A DNA stretch of 64,000 bases from Lolium rigidum (lineage: Eukaryota > Streptophyta > Magnoliopsida > Poales > Poaceae). The translations under genes and the position numbers were made by a program. Within the stretch, counting starts at the first letter, position 1. Each line of letters begins with the position of its first letter. The DNA is taken from NCBI RefSeq assembly GCF_022539505.1, contig NC_061514.1, forward strand, positions 250,282,124-250,346,123, read 5' to 3'. The notes under the pieces were generated by a model. It was not told where the DNA came from. It searched no databases and saw only the letters and a list, made by a program, of their open reading frames with translations. This document shows positions 10,700-22,971 of the stretch, piece by piece.

Positions 10700-12585
10700 C
10701 AGCTGATGGAGTGTAATTATTTGGGTTGAAGAGAAACTTTTTGTTTCTCTCTCGAAGATGCGATAGATTTATTTAGGGGCTTGTCGTTTTATGATTTATC
10801 ACACTAGATCGCCGTCTCGACCCGCGTCTTCGGTTCCGCCTCTGCCCATGACATTGGGAATGGCTATGGTTGGGCTTCAAGCATGGCGGGATCGGGACCA
10901 GCGAGGAAGACGAGTTGCCCCAGCCATGGCCATGGTTCCACCGACTCCCCACATGCCTCCACTTGTTGATAAGTTAATTGACGGATCTACCTTAATCTCG
11001 AAGACTAAAATTCTTAGAACTGTGCCATGCCACTTCTCTAATTATTGTTCGTGTGTTATTCGAGAAAACCTCTTACGATGCAAACAAGGACTCGTCATGT
11101 GTGGATCCTTCGACACTATCCACTGAGCGGCGAATTCCGGTTTTTGTTTTGAATCTTCTTTTGATCACGAGGATTCTTTACGTACGGCAAGACCTCAGAT
11201 TCACCCAATGTTGGTAAGATAAACTATGTCTCCAACTTTTCTAGCTTTGTTTCTTGAGCATATTAAATGGAATTGTGTTTCCTAGGAAAAAAAACTCAAA
11301 CAGAGTTTTACAAAAGTTAAGTAGAAATTAGGTGTTCGTATGACGCGTAAAAGGTTACTTCAAATTCAAAAACTGGTGTACTATAGTAGTAGAGATAAAA
11401 GATGAGAGATGTATACATCAGTTTTATATCTTGCTTGCGTTGTCTAGATTCTTAATCTTTGGCTTCAGAATTGATTTATGCAATTTCATGACTTGCTATA
11501 AATGGTAGGAAGGGTTTCAAGCAGAACAATCAAATTAATGATGAGGTCCCGTTGATTTTCACTTTGGCTTCTCTTTTTGTACAATATTTGCAGTTGCTAT
11601 TTGGACCATGGTGGAGTCGGTGCCCTTGCTTGCAGCCTACGGCTCTCCCCTTGCCCCTTTGTCGAAGCCATCGGAGAGGACAAGGCCGGCAACCCATGAT
11701 GATACACTCACAGCTGCCCGAGTCCGCACTTCACCCTCTGCTATTTCTTTCATGCCATGGATACAATTTTTCTTTGTGTCTCAAGGCTACTCTCATACAC
11801 CATCTCTTGATTTAGAACTCCCTGGTCCTCCCTCGCATGTCCTTATACGCCATCGGTGGCACCACTCGAGATCAATGCCATGAGGTTCGGATCTTTTCTT
11901 GCTTGGATGCTTGCCATGTTAGGGATTGGTCATTTCTCTTACGGGTCTTTTAAGCTGTTTAATAATTGTGTCCTTAATCACGAGTTTGACTTTAGAATTA
12001 GAACTTGCATACGTGTTTTTTGTTGTGACAGAGTTCATTTGATGTTTATTGATTCGAAACTAATAATTGGAAATTATGTCTTGATGACTATTTGCGATAC
12101 TCTGTTTTAGTTAACGGACACATTATATTGGAGTAGCTCTGGCAGCAATAGCTTAGTCCATTGCTCATCTTAGCTCAAACTAAAATCGATTGTGCTAACT
12201 AGAATGTAAAATATGTACTATTGATCACCTAAGGTGAGGGAAGCATATGTTGCTTTACCTACAACTTAAGCATGGGCGGTACCTCCGCTTGTCCCTTAGA
12301 GATTCATCCAAGTGAATTGTGCTGCGTTTGTGTCATTTTCAAGACCATCAAATTCAACTCATCCTTTCTTAGATTCTTTACTTTGATACTTTCCTGGAAC
12401 CATTTAGGTTGTCTACCATGTGCTTCCGGAGCAAATTTCTGCATTAGTTGCTATCATCGATGTTTCTAATGCTTGTGAATACCGCTGAATCCCTTTGGTA
12501 TGCTTAGTTATCTGGTTAGTTGGATCAAATATAATATCATCTATTAATCCTTTACAATATTCTACAGTCACATGAAAAAATCATA
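10700..12585. other. No supported gene
   Basis: Mixed AT-rich DNA with two small GC-richer islands (10800-11130 and 11605-11880) containing short open frames. No domain, splice chain or terminal repeat was seen. Confidence 0.4.
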
Positions 12586-12999
12586 CTCCCTCCGTTCCTT
12601 TCTGTAATGCCTATTGTTTTTTCGCAATTGTTTCAGAATATAAGAGGAAAGCTGTGTTTTTTTGCAAATAACCCCTTCCACCGATTTGTTTCCGTCCAGA
12701 AAATCCGGAAAGAATACGTTCACGTTGACAAAATCTGGTATGCAATCACGTAGAGAAAATGCGGACGTGAGATTAGGAAGGAGTAGATCACGCACGCGTC
12801 CGTTAAGGAAATAGCAAATACGGATCACGTGAGATTAGGAAGGAGTAGGCCGCGCGTAGGGAGCGGATCACGTCTCCGATCTGTTTCCAGTTTCCTTTTT
12901 TTTCTCTCAAATAGCGCTGGGGGTTTTGTGTCAATAAATTTGCTTGCGCTAATTTCCGTGCCAAAAAACAATAGGCACTATAGAAAGGAATGGAGGGAG
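12586..12999. mobile_element. Stowaway MITE (414 bp)
   Basis: The ends are CTCCCTCCGTTCCTTTCTG and the complementary CAGAAAGG-type sequence ending GGAGGGAG. They match for about 35 bp, including the CCTATTG segment, and are flanked by TA on both sides (12584-12585, 13000-13001). It has no coding capacity; movement would need a Mariner transposase in trans. The interior repeats AGGAAGGAGTAG motifs. Confidence 0.9.
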
Positions 13000-13267
13000 T
13001 AATTGTTTCTGTCAGAGCCAAGGTCCACTGGACCCATGCGTTTTTCGTTCATGTTTGTTTGGATGCCTCCAAGAGATAAGGTGTCAGATCGTTTTATTTA
13101 GAAACTTCTTTTACTCCAATGAGGGATACATATTCTATAAGAACATTGTACATATATTAGAGGAAAATAAAAGCTATATTTTGAAGATATTTTTCTATTA
13201 TATAAACAAAATTGTATCTAAATTTTGGTTCAGTTTTATAATTTGATACTAATACACTATGATTGGC

Positions 13268-13430
13268 TAAGTATAAGTAATGCACTTTCTCCTTACAGTC
13301 GTCGTGTAATCTTGGTAGTGAGTGGTTTCTAACCCTGCTACGATGTACATATAAGAACATTATACATATAAGTAATGCAGTTTCTCCTTACACTACGATG
13401 CAGTGAGTGGTTTCTAACCCCGCTAAATTT
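13268..13430 (+). repeat. Direct duplication
   Basis: Two imperfect copies (about 13268-13340 and 13365-13430) share TAAGTAATGCA, TTTCTCCTTACA and GTGAGTGGTTTCTAACCC in the same order. A local tandem duplication. Confidence 0.6.
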
Positions 13431-15505
13431 GCATTGATAGCTACCTCTATGAAATCTTGGTAGCAGAAAATAATTCAAACTTGACTTAGCTTGTTTTAAA
13501 TGGGTAATCTATCTATTTACATAATGAATCATATGCTGACCGCCGAGTATGATAAAGTTGACCAAAGTGGCACGGAACCCTCCCTTGGTCGTCCGTTGTT
13601 ACTTTCCGGCCGCGGATTCATATGAGTTGGATATCACCCTGTTTTAATGGTAGCATAAACTTTCTGTGGTGAATTTGTTAGATATCTATTGTAGCTAGGC
13701 ATAATTATTGTTATTTTATATGAATATTTGCAGGAGGAACTTTTTGATCATAGAAAGTTGTTCTTCTGAAAACTGGCTTGAACTTTTACGTGGAAGCATG
13801 CCTATATATAAATTCTGAAAGATTATTTTCAGATTATCACCTTTGATCTCCCGCACTCCAAGCTTTTGCTTCTATGGTAAGACAATCCATCACTTAATTG
13901 CTCTGATGAAAAGGGTAAGACAGTTGTATGCTTGCCAACTGTGCAAGGCCTTACTTTACAAGTTTGTCAAACCAGGAATAAATGATGTAGAACGAGTGAA
14001 CCAATTAATTATTCCATCTGTATATACAATTTCACATGCTTCGTAAATATGAATTTTGTAAGTAAAATTATATTGCCACTCTATATCGGTCTTTCACTTT
14101 CGGTGGTCGGGCACATTTTTTATGCATCCTGCTCATATCATGTCATGCTAATATGCTTGTGTTCATCGGATAAATTCCACGATGGTAGATAACTCGGCCA
14201 TTCCCGGATTTAGACGGGTTTTACACTTTCCTCAACCTGGACCGTTGGCCGCCATTTTAACCTGGTCCGATCTGTTTTAGACTCGTTGATAAATAGTACG
14301 ATATGACGAGTGTGGTCCGAGCTGGTTTGTCGGTCCGTGCAGTTTCACAATTCCATTCGGTGTTTTCAATGTCTGGAGAAAGCTTCATCGCCACTGTCCC
14401 TTGCTTCTTTCCGTCTTCCACCGCCGGTGTCCAGCGTGATATTCACCGTCCATGCTGCAACGACATCCGTTGGCTCACCATTTTCATGCTAAAGTCATTA
14501 TGGATGGTAGTCCATGCCAGCCTTCCATGGTAGATTCACCAAGAGCCGTGAGGCAGCCACAAGGGGTGTCGATTGTCGAGTGAGCAGCAACAACAAATGA
14601 AGCAGTCTGCGTGTAGTTACTTATGTTCTTTGCTCAATTTTTCGCGGGATTTCACTTCCTTATTGTTTTCCAAATTATGTAAATCCTACTAATTATAGTT
14701 CCTTATGTAGATATATTTTATCATGCCTTTGTTAATTATCTATTCACACTGATTTGCATCTTTTGTTGTGTTCTCTGTAGGTATCTATGCAGATTGTTCT
14801 TTGCAGCTTTGTCACTTGTGGTGTTTAGACAATTTTCTGGTGCCAGTAAACATTTATTGTTTCATGTATATGTTTTAGCCAGGCAAATCGGATAACCTGG
14901 CCACATACATCCTATTTTGAATGTGATCAGTCCTCACTGCTTGCTTTTTTATTGTGGTCTCTTTTCTCTTTTTGGCTTAGTAAAAATGTTTTTCCTATAG
15001 CAGATAACTTGTGCTGAATTCGAGGGATGATACATATATCTCTATAAATATTGTGCAGATGTTTTAGTGCCTATAGAAGAGTACCCAACTTATATAGTAT
15101 TGTTAATTGGAGACTGATATTGATATTACAATTATGAAGTAAATACAATGTAGTTTTTCGTCTTTCTGTACATTGAACACATCTTTTCTATAGAATATGG
15201 GAAATGACACATTCTTTACATATTTCATCCAAGTATATGGTTGTGTTTATGAAATTTACTATGGTCACCATGATTATGCGTGGTGGGCCATATATCCATG
15301 GACATATACAAAGAAGCGTGAGACACTATTGCATAATTAACACAAGTAGTTATTTCACAAGTCTAAAAACCCCAATATCCATAATGTAATCACATGGCTT
15401 GAGTAATGTCTTTCTTTTTTATTTGGTCATCTATGGCATGTATGTTTTTTATAGTCAGTATGTATGTCATATTTACTCAACTGACAGTTGCTTGAAAGTT
15501 TTTAT
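13431..15505. other. No supported gene
   Basis: AT-rich sequence with a modestly GC-richer part at 14290-14560. Short frames only; no RNA gene or element end recognised. Confidence 0.4.
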
Positions 15506-15514
15506 TTTCTTTTG

Positions 15515-15705
15515 AAAAGATTGCTTATACGAGCTTAAGGGTTCTTAAGGATATACTAAATTCTTGAACAACTAAGCAAACATCAACCGAGTAAAACTTA
15601 TATTCATATTTTAAAAAAGATTGCCTATATAGGCTTATGGGCTTTCAAAGATCTATCAAAGTTTTGGACAACCAAACATACATCAGCAACATAAAATATA
15701 TGGTT
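15515..15705 (+). repeat. Degenerate tandem repeat near the Helitron 3' end
   Basis: Two copies of roughly 95-105 bp (about 15515-15600 and 15612-15700) share AAGATTGC, CTTA.GGG, TCTT/TCTAT.AA, and CAACCAA.CAAACATCA motifs. Subterminal repeats of this kind are common in Helitrons. Confidence 0.5.
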
Positions 15706-15726
15706 ACTGTACTGTTACATTTGCCT

Positions 15727-15754
15727 GTGCGCCGGGGCGCACCGGGTCATCTAG
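15727..15754 (+). mobile_element. Helitron 3' terminus
   Basis: A perfect GTGCGCC/GGCGCAC hairpin with a GG loop sits 8 bases before the terminal CTAG, and the next base is T, as for insertion between A and T. The GGGTCATCTAG ending closely matches other grass Helitron ends I know. Confidence 0.85.
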
Positions 15755-16469
15755 TACACCCTAAAAGAAGTAATGGAAGGAGTAATATGTGAGTTCATTA
15801 CAATTAAGTTTTTTAGTCAGTATGAAATAGAAGTATACCCTAATACGAAAGTGACAAAACTTTTTCATGGACACCCCATTAGGATTATGTATATTTTTGT
15901 GATTAGAGTCGAGAATTTTTAAGGATCTATCTTACCTTTTGCGGCATGCATATTGCACGGCAAGACTATCTAATTTATATATTTCTACCATATTTTTTGA
16001 AATTTAAAATACATTATCCAATATCTATGTATAAATTTACTACCTCGATACTTTTTATGTGACCCACACATGGCCACCGTTAGATTTTATATCAAAACTG
16101 GGTTGTCATGGGGAAAAAAGTTAGACCTTAATATGAGTAAATACGAAATATTAGTACTAAATTAATATATAATATTTTATCAGCCTTGGTTGGTGGACCA
16201 ATGAACTTAGTATCTTTGAGCTTGAAGATGGTTCTTGTAACATAGTAATTGCTATTTGTTTTCCTAGCACAGAATTATATATCAATATCTTCACATAACC
16301 ATGTACGATGAAGATGATATTTTTCATAACACAGTGCCAATGTAGACGATGGCTTGTGCTTCTATAAACTCCCAAAATAAAAATGTTTTCTTGAGTAAAA
16401 CAAAAGAACGGCTGAGATTAAATGATACATGTTTGCCGTGTATTGTATTGCATTTTAACTTGTTTTGTC

Positions 16470-17040
16470 TTAGTTTCAGCCTGCAAACAAAGCTGTAATG
16501 TCGGTAGGGACAACCCATTTATCAAGTGTTGCGGTCATTTCACAGAGCAACAAGTGATGATGGCACGTGCTCTCATTGGTCCACCGAGTCCCAGTACACC
16601 AACCGTTCCAGAAGAAATAGATGTACGAGGCTCTATTTTGGATTGCTTGCTATGTTATATCAGCTCAATGATGCTCTTGAAATTGGAGGTCTTTTATTGC
16701 ATCATATGATGTTGTAACTTGTTTTATCTAAATTTCAGGCTTCAAATAAAGCTACAAAGCCGAAGCAAGGGCCAATGCCTCAAGTATTGATGTTTCACAA
16801 AGCAGCAGTGAGAGTGCATATTGCTCGCATAGGCCCATGGTATCTATTGCTCAACTTAATCCGGCACAAAGAGATTTGGGGGATGCACTCCAAGAGGCGA
16901 TTGATATATTTGGGCGGGAAAACAAAGATGCTCGATGAAATAATTGCCAAAACACGCCAAGAGATACATGAATTGAAAAATAGGCAAACTTTGACGAGAA
17001 AATGTTCTAAAGAATCTCCTATGCACTTGTCATGGTAAGC
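16470..17040 (+). pseudogene. Tandem exon-like pieces of an unrecognised gene
   Basis: Two segments beginning after TTTCAG (about 16479 and 16738) are homologous: AAACAAAGCT or AAATAAAGCT, then CAAGT, TTCACA, AGCA. The second continues to 17036 before a GTAAG. The better protein-like reading shifts frame around 16830, so neither is intact. It looks like a duplicated exon in a decayed gene. Confidence 0.35.
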
Positions 17041-17617
17041 CAGTTGTGATGTGTCCGGGAATTGAAGGTGTCTAAATAAACTTTGATTCCGTTGTTCAAT
17101 CAAGTGGATCGCTGATGCCAATGCCGTAATTAATTACTGCTCAAAATTTCGTTCAAAATTTCCTGGTCTGTAATAATTGCAAATTTTGTTGTTGTACTAA
17201 AATTAGATATGTTCCATGTGGCTGCTGTGTTTTGTGTGAAATAATATAATGATGTGTACTTCAATTAAACCATAAATCGGCTGCATGCTGAAAATTTGAA
17301 TCTGAGCGCACGTGTGAACTGTTTTCACGCTCGTAATGCAATAAAGGCTGTTTCTTCGAAGACTATGAACATGGTAGCCCATTAATAATACCTTAATAAT
17401 TATGCCTGCTAGCAAGATAGACGGTCCTTATTATAGTCAAGCATGCCAACTTGTATGATTAAAAGTAGTTCGTACACATTAAATCTACCATCTGCATTTT
17501 TCTCGTAATAACTTTTCTTTTTACACAACTCAAAACTTGTCATGCTAATATGAAATTCGAGATGGCAAAACATGGGAAAGATAAAGATATCTCTTTCCTG
17601 CGAAATGCTGGGTTTTG

Positions 17618-17791
17618 AAGCCCAAGTCCAAGTCTTTCTCTGCTCAAGTTTTGGAGGAACAACTCCAAGTAGAACGAGTTGCAACAGCTATGCTAAGAAC
17701 AAAAGTTAACATGTTGAGATCGAGATTAGAAGCATGTGATGCCCTATTGCACGAGGCCAATCAAGTTCGTTATAATCTCTCAATAACTTAG
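17618..17791 (+). pseudogene. Coiled-coil gene fragment
   Basis: A 57-codon frame with strong heptad pattern (VLEEQLQVERVATA..., then LRSRLEACDALLHEANQV) ends at TAG. This resembles the C-terminal coiled coil found in some plant transposase-associated proteins. It probably belongs with the upstream fragment. Confidence 0.35.
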
Positions 17792-18074
17792 AAAATGCCA
17801 TAGATAATTGGAGATGAACACTACATAGTGAGTACATTGGTCTTGTGAAATGTTTCCTTAAAATAAGGCACCGTTCCTACTTTTGTTGGTGGATGCATTT
17901 ATCTGCGGTTGGGATCAACTTGGTAGTTGTTCCTGTGGATGTTATATAAATTAATTGCATAGCCTTTTTCAATCAGTTCGAACTTAAATGGTATCATAGC
18001 CTTGGTCTGAAGTTTGAATTGTCGAACGCGTGGTTTAATTTAATCTCAGTCGGGCGGCAAAATCTCCCACCAAT

Positions 18075-18300
18075 CCTGAAATATTTCAAACACATTTTTG
18101 ATTGGGATTAAGAAGATAGGGACATAGATCCAGTGCCCCCACGTTCACAGGGCACATCAAACTTGAGATTAAATTATGCGTTCTAGTTCTATACAAAACC
18201 CAGGAGGAGGTTGAGCGGCAGCGGCTAGGGTTTAGTGTGGGAGGAGATGATATGCGTACGCTCCTGTTTATATAGGTCGGAGGCACGCGACGGCGGCCGC
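18075..18300 (-). promoter_or_regulatory. Promoter/leader-like fragment, minus strand
   Basis: On the minus strand a TATATAAAC box (about 18270) is followed by an AAACCCTAGCCGCTGCCGC leader at about 18235, a typical start for grass housekeeping genes. No coding exon follows in a consistent frame, so it may be a detached piece. Confidence 0.35.
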
Positions 18301-18880
18301 ACGCGTGGCATCGCCATTCGCAGAGGTAGGTGACGACGCGTGCCACCCGAGGCATCGCCATTTTACGCGACCGCAGACTGCCGAAGCGGCGCCGCTGAGA
18401 AGACGCATCGACGCTGGGTCACTGCCAAGCGGGCCCGACGAAACGTTCGCCAGACGCGAGCGGACACTTTACGCGTCCACGCAGCGTCCACGCGACGGAT
18501 CCGAGACACATATTTGGGCATGTTTGCGTCGCTGCGAACGGCCCAGTCACTATGCGTCGTCCCGCTGGAGTTTGTACCAGATACATTTTTGGCCCGGACA
18601 GATGCGCTCGGAACCGAAATCATCTTCTGTTCCCTTCTCTATTTCTTCGGGTTCGAGAGAACACAGCAGCTCTTCGACTCAGCGAGAATTAATCGGGTCA
18701 CGCTGTTGCTTTCCTTGCCGTTGGATTGAAACGAATGATGGATGGGAAGCCTCGGGTCACGTTGTGCCCGTGGAATGTGGGGGCACCTGGATCTCCGTCC
18801 GGAAGATAGATCATGATCATGGTAGTGACCTATATTCAACGTGATGATGATTTGATTTTGCACTCGGCCTTGAACAGAGG
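18301..18880. other. GC-rich block without intact gene
   Basis: GC-rich DNA with many CGACG and ACGCG steps and open frames on both strands, but no recognisable domain. Repetition of GCATCGCCATT (18307, 18351) and of TTTGCGTCGC-like words suggests transposon-derived sequence. Confidence 0.35.
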
Positions 18881-19814
18881 TACTAGTACGGTGTCACAAT
18901 TTTTTATCATTATACTTGGACGGTGGCCAAATTCAAAATCTCATAGCGGCAAAACTTGCCGCCCACAAAATACAAAAATTTCACACGCTTCCAAATTCCT
19001 ATTCTACCCCTGTGGAGATGCCAGCAAAGTCGGTTGGTGGGGGGGTCTGCCCGTCATTTTTTGGATCACCACCTCCCTAGCCCAGGAAACCCTCCCAAAA
19101 AAAATACATTTCCTTCAGACCACCCACCGGACTTCCCAAGTCCCTCTCTCCCACCTCCACGACCACCGCACCGGAACATCCCCGCCGGACTTCCCCGGCC
19201 TACCCGAGCCCTCGCAATCCTCGTCATCCGGCTGCTCGCCGGAGCCGCTTCATCGACGCCGTCATCAACCGGACCGGATCATCCCCGCCGAACCTCGAAA
19301 CCATATGCTCATCCAGCGAGTCTACCGTCAGCCGCTTCAGCTGCGGTATCGTCCACCCCACCGGAGCCGCTTCGCCGGATCGGTCGTCCACCGCATCGTA
19401 TCTTGCTCACCGACACCGCTGTGCATGAAACGGATCCGCTTCACCGGCGCCGTGCATGATCTAAACTCTTCTACTCGTCGCTTTTCTATTGCTTGCCTGC
19501 AAGTTCTTGTTTAATCTTGGGGGAACTCGCTTGTGCTAACGACGCGCCGTTACTTTTTGCAGATGAGATGAGTAACCATGAAGTGTAATGGCCGTCTCTC
19601 CAACCCCAAGTAGCACATGTAGCGTACTTCATCACCGGATCTATCAACCCCGGGAAGATCTCGTCGTGACTCCCACGAGTGCTTCTCCTAATGTAAGTCC
19701 CTTGTTTTAGCGCCATGTTCCGGGTTCGGATGCTTGTTTGTCCGAAGCTCTTTTAGTTCATTCCTAGCTATGACCGTAACACGTTGCTATTTTCTACTTC
19801 ATTGCTAACTTTAA

Positions 19815-20775
19815 GCGATTGAACATTTTGGTTTGCATTCCCGCTCCGTAGATGTAGCCATCATAACTTCTATCTTGCTCGATCGTTGTTACAAAAATTA
19901 TAGGTATTATAGTAACATCCTCGCTATTATTTAGTTCATGGCCAATTTTAAGTAATTGCACATGTTGGTTCGCATTCCCTGCTCTATAGCTTTTGGCATC
20001 GTAACTTCTATATTTGGTTTACATTCCCTGCTCCGTAGATCTAGCCATCATAACTTTATCTTGCTCAGCTCGTTGTTACAAAAATTATGGCCTCGCTACT
20101 ATGTTGTTTGTGCCAATTTTTTACTCCATGAACATGTTGGCTTGCATTCCCTGTACTACAGGTGATGCCATTGTTTTGTATCTAGTTCATTGTAAGCTAA
20201 CAAAGTAAGGACTTAGTTTGGCATGCTATCACTCGCTATCTAGCCTCGTAGTACAAATATACTTGTCATACTACTAGATAATAATTTTGCGTGCCATCTT
20301 GTTCTTCAAAAGCTGCATTATTGACTTGTTTCTCTGACTTGGCATGACGCTCACATATGGAAAGCTGAACATATTGGTTTGCATTCCCTCTTATACAAGT
20401 TCACGAGTGATCCCACTATATTTTGTATCCGGTCCATCCTAAGCTCCAGCATTAACTATCCTCTATGTGTTGCTCATTACAAGTTTATATCCCGAAACAT
20501 CTTGATTTGCATCCCCTTCACTATAAGTTCAGGAGTATTATTTAGTTCACGGCCAAAATGAAGTAATTGCACTTGGCACATGTTGGTTCACATTCCCTCC
20601 TCTTTAGCTTTTGCCATCGTAACTTCTATTTTTGGTTTACATTCCTCGCTCTCGTAGATGTAGCCATCATAAATTCATCTTGCTCAGTCCTTGTTACAAA
20701 ATTTATAGCCTTCTACTATGTTGTTCATGCCAATTTTGTACTCCCTGAACATGTTGGTTTGCATGGGACTCGGCA
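19815..20775 (+). repeat. Degenerate repeats with CATGTTGG..GCATTCCCT core
   Basis: The phrase AACATGTTGGTTTGCATTCCC or close variants appears about seven times, with longer shared blocks (GTAGCCATCATAA, CTTGCTC..TTGTTACAAAA) at 19850, 20035 and 20650. Unit length is irregular (100-300 bp). Confidence 0.6.
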
Positions 20776-21289
20776 GTAGTAAGTCTGCTGTTTCATTCTA
20801 ACATGCTCTGTTATATTGGCTGTTGGTATGCGGCATGCACTCTTTGTTTGCTTATTGTGCGCATTACAATGATCTTGTTATAACGACGAAATGATGAGTT
20901 CCAAATTCTTTGGCAAACAATATTGCGAGTGTCTTTGCGTTTCCATTGTTGCTTGTCTTAACTTGTAATGTCTTTGTTTCGGATATAGGTGCTGCATGGA
21001 CAACTTAAAAGATTGCCTGGATCGCTTCATTGTATTGCTAGGTTTAATTACCATTCAATTTCTCTCGGGTTCCGTAATATTTTTTCAAAGCCTTGCAGCT
21101 GATGTAATATTTAGTTAGTTTTTATAGTTCTTTCGCGCATTTTTCTTTGGTGCTTGTGGTAAGTGAGGCTATCCGACGTAAATCAATGCTTGCGTAAATA
21201 TTCTCGATATCTAAATCACGAATTCCCATCCCTTAAACGGCCCAATTAAGCGAAATCACATATGTGCCGGCCCGCAAAATCCTAAAGCG

Positions 21290-22350
21290 CCTATTACGCC
21301 GGCATATAAAAGAGCAACTAAACGGGCTGGCCCACTTACTTATTGGGCCAGCCCACTTGATTTAATGTGGACCCCACACTTTTATTGGGCCGGCCCACTT
21401 TCTTTAAGGTGGACCCCACCACCTACTGGGCCGGCCCACTTGCTTTTGTGGTGGACCCCACATACAAAATGGGCCCTTTAAGAAGAAAGTGGGACCCACC
21501 TGTGTTTTGGCCCGGCCCACTTGCGTGTTGGGCCGGCCCACTTGCTATATTGTGGACCCCACATACTAAATGGGCCGGCCCTTTAACAGGAAGAGGGACC
21601 CACCTGTGTTTTTGGCCCGGTCCACTAGCATGTTGGGCCGGCCCACTTGCTATATGGTGGACCCCACATACTAAATGGGCCGGCCCTTTAACAGGAAAGT
21701 GGGACCCACCAGTGTTTTGGCCCGGCCCACTATCTTGTTGGGCCGGCCCACTTGCTATATGGTGGACCCCTCATACTAAATGGGCCAGCCCTTTAACTGG
21801 AAAGTGGGACCCACCTGTGTTTTTGGCCCGGCCCACTATATTGTTGGGCCGACCCACTTCCTATATGGTGGACCCCACGTACTAAATGGGCTGGCCCTTT
21901 AACAGGAAAGTGGGACCCACCGGTGCTTTTGGCCCGGCCCACTGGCTTGTTGGGCCAGCCCATTTGATCTAATGTGGACCCCACGTACTAAATGGGCCGG
22001 CCCGATAGCAGGAAAGTGGGACCCACATGCTAATTGGGCCGGCCCACTATCTTCTTGGGCCGGCCCAGTTGCTTTAATGTGGTCCCCACTTTGTAAATGG
22101 GCCGGCCCGGTACCAGGAAAGTGGGTCCCACATGTCTTGTGGGCCGGCCCTTTGCCTGTTGACCGGTCAATCGAGTGCATTCGGCCGGCCCACATGCTTA
22201 GTGGGCCGGCCCATTAAAGTTTTGACCGAGTCAACCTTAGAGGTTAGGCCCGGCCCACGTAACTAATGGACCAGCCCAGCTATATAGTTGACCGGTCAAA
22301 CTAAGTCAGCCGGCCCGGCCCGCAAACTTAATGGGCCGGCCCGCTTAAGA
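21290..22350 (+). repeat. 105-bp subterminal tandem array of the CACTA element
   Basis: Starts of the TTGGGCCGGCCCA phrase fall at 21528, 21633, 21738, 21844 and 21950, a period of 105-106 bp; more divergent units flank them. Each unit has inverted GGGCCGGCCC words plus GTGGACCCCA and GTGGGACCCA. Because 105 is 35 codons, the array creates a spurious 172-residue frame. Confidence 0.85.
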
Positions 22351-22404
22351 CGTGGCGAGGCCTCGTGTGGGCCTACCATCTACCACGGGGTTTCGGCCGG
22401 TTAA

Positions 22405-22429
22405 CGCCGTTAACCGCCGGTTAACGGCG
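22405..22429. other. Perfect 12-bp palindrome in CACTA subterminal DNA
   Basis: CGCCGTTAACCG, one C, then CGGTTAACGGCG. Further GGTTAAC copies lie immediately upstream. Confidence 0.8.
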
Positions 22430-22660
22430 TCCGCCACGTGTCGGCTTGCATGACGTCGGCGGTCAACGGGCTCCGGAAACACTTGGGCAACGGTCCGATT
22501 TTCCGTGGCGGAAGGGCGCCCAAGCGCGACGGACCGAAAAAATCGTCGTAGGACTTTGCCTGACGCAGCTTCCACAACAGAACCCATATCGTCGGGTTAG
22601 GCCCATAGGCGACGAAAAATACCCCTTAGCGGACGATTTTGAGACGTTGTCTATCAGAAC

Positions 22661-22673
22661 TTTTCTTGTAGTG
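22661..22673 (-). mobile_element. CACTA terminal inverted repeat
   Basis: TTTTCTTGTAGTG on the plus strand is the complement of CACTACAAGAAAA, the typical CACTA end. The following ATA would be the 3-bp target duplication. Confidence 0.8.
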
Positions 22674-22971
22674 ATATTTTATTCAGATTGCTATTACCAC
22701 TCATATACATCCATACTACTTGTATTTCACTATCTCTTCGCCGAACTAGTGCACCTATACATCTGACAAGTGTATTAGGTGTGTTGGGGACACAAGAAAC
22801 TTCTTGTATTGTGATTGCAGGGTTGCTTGAGAGGGATATCTTTGACCTCTTCCTCCCTGAGATCGATAAACCTTGGGTGATCCACTTAAGGGAAACTTGC
22901 TGCTGTTCTACAAACCTCTGCTCTTGGAGGCCCAACACTGTCTACAAGAATAGAAGCTCCCGTAGACATCA
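22674..22971 (+). mobile_element. 3' fragment of a Gypsy LTR
   Basis: It contains GAACTAGTGCACCTATACA, GTGTGTTGGGGACACAAG and an ending GTAGACATCA, which I associate with the LTR ends of common Triticeae Gypsy elements. The last 45 bases recur nearly unchanged in inverse orientation at 1870-1915. The upstream LTR portion is lost at the CACTA junction. Confidence 0.55.

Larger units (their letters stand above)
6749..15754 (+). mobile_element. Probable Helitron; only the 3' end is defined
   Basis: The right boundary is a textbook Helitron terminus: a 7-bp GC hairpin (GTGCGCC, 2-nt loop, GGCGCAC at 15727-15742), then CGGGTCAT and CTAG at 15751-15754 followed by T. Helitrons insert between A and T and often carry gene pieces, which fits the mix of GC-rich, exon-like and intron-like fragments upstream. 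No 5' TC end was found, so the left limit is a guess set at the gap and much of this span may not belong to the element. No Rep/helicase coding is visible, so it is non-autonomous if intact. Confidence 0.45.
18881..22673. mobile_element. CACTA transposon, right end; left end not found
   Basis: The right boundary carries the terminal repeat (CACTACAAGAAAA read inward from 22673). The subterminal kilobase holds a tandem array of GGGCCGGCCC palindromes, typical of CACTA subterminal transposase-binding regions. No matching left terminus was seen, so the left limit is approximate. The interior has a C-rich proline-type block (19080-19470) and a repetitive AT-rich stretch. No transposase domain was recognised, so this is non-autonomous or truncated. 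Confidence 0.6.

Noticed and set aside
17817..17830. CACTACATAGTG as the left end of the CACTA element
   Set aside because: Matches only the first six bases of the terminal repeat and lacks the AAGAAAA extension.
21367..21885. 172-residue Trp/Pro/Gly repeat protein
   Set aside because: Created by the 105-bp tandem array, whose period is a multiple of three; subterminal CACTA repeats, not a gene.
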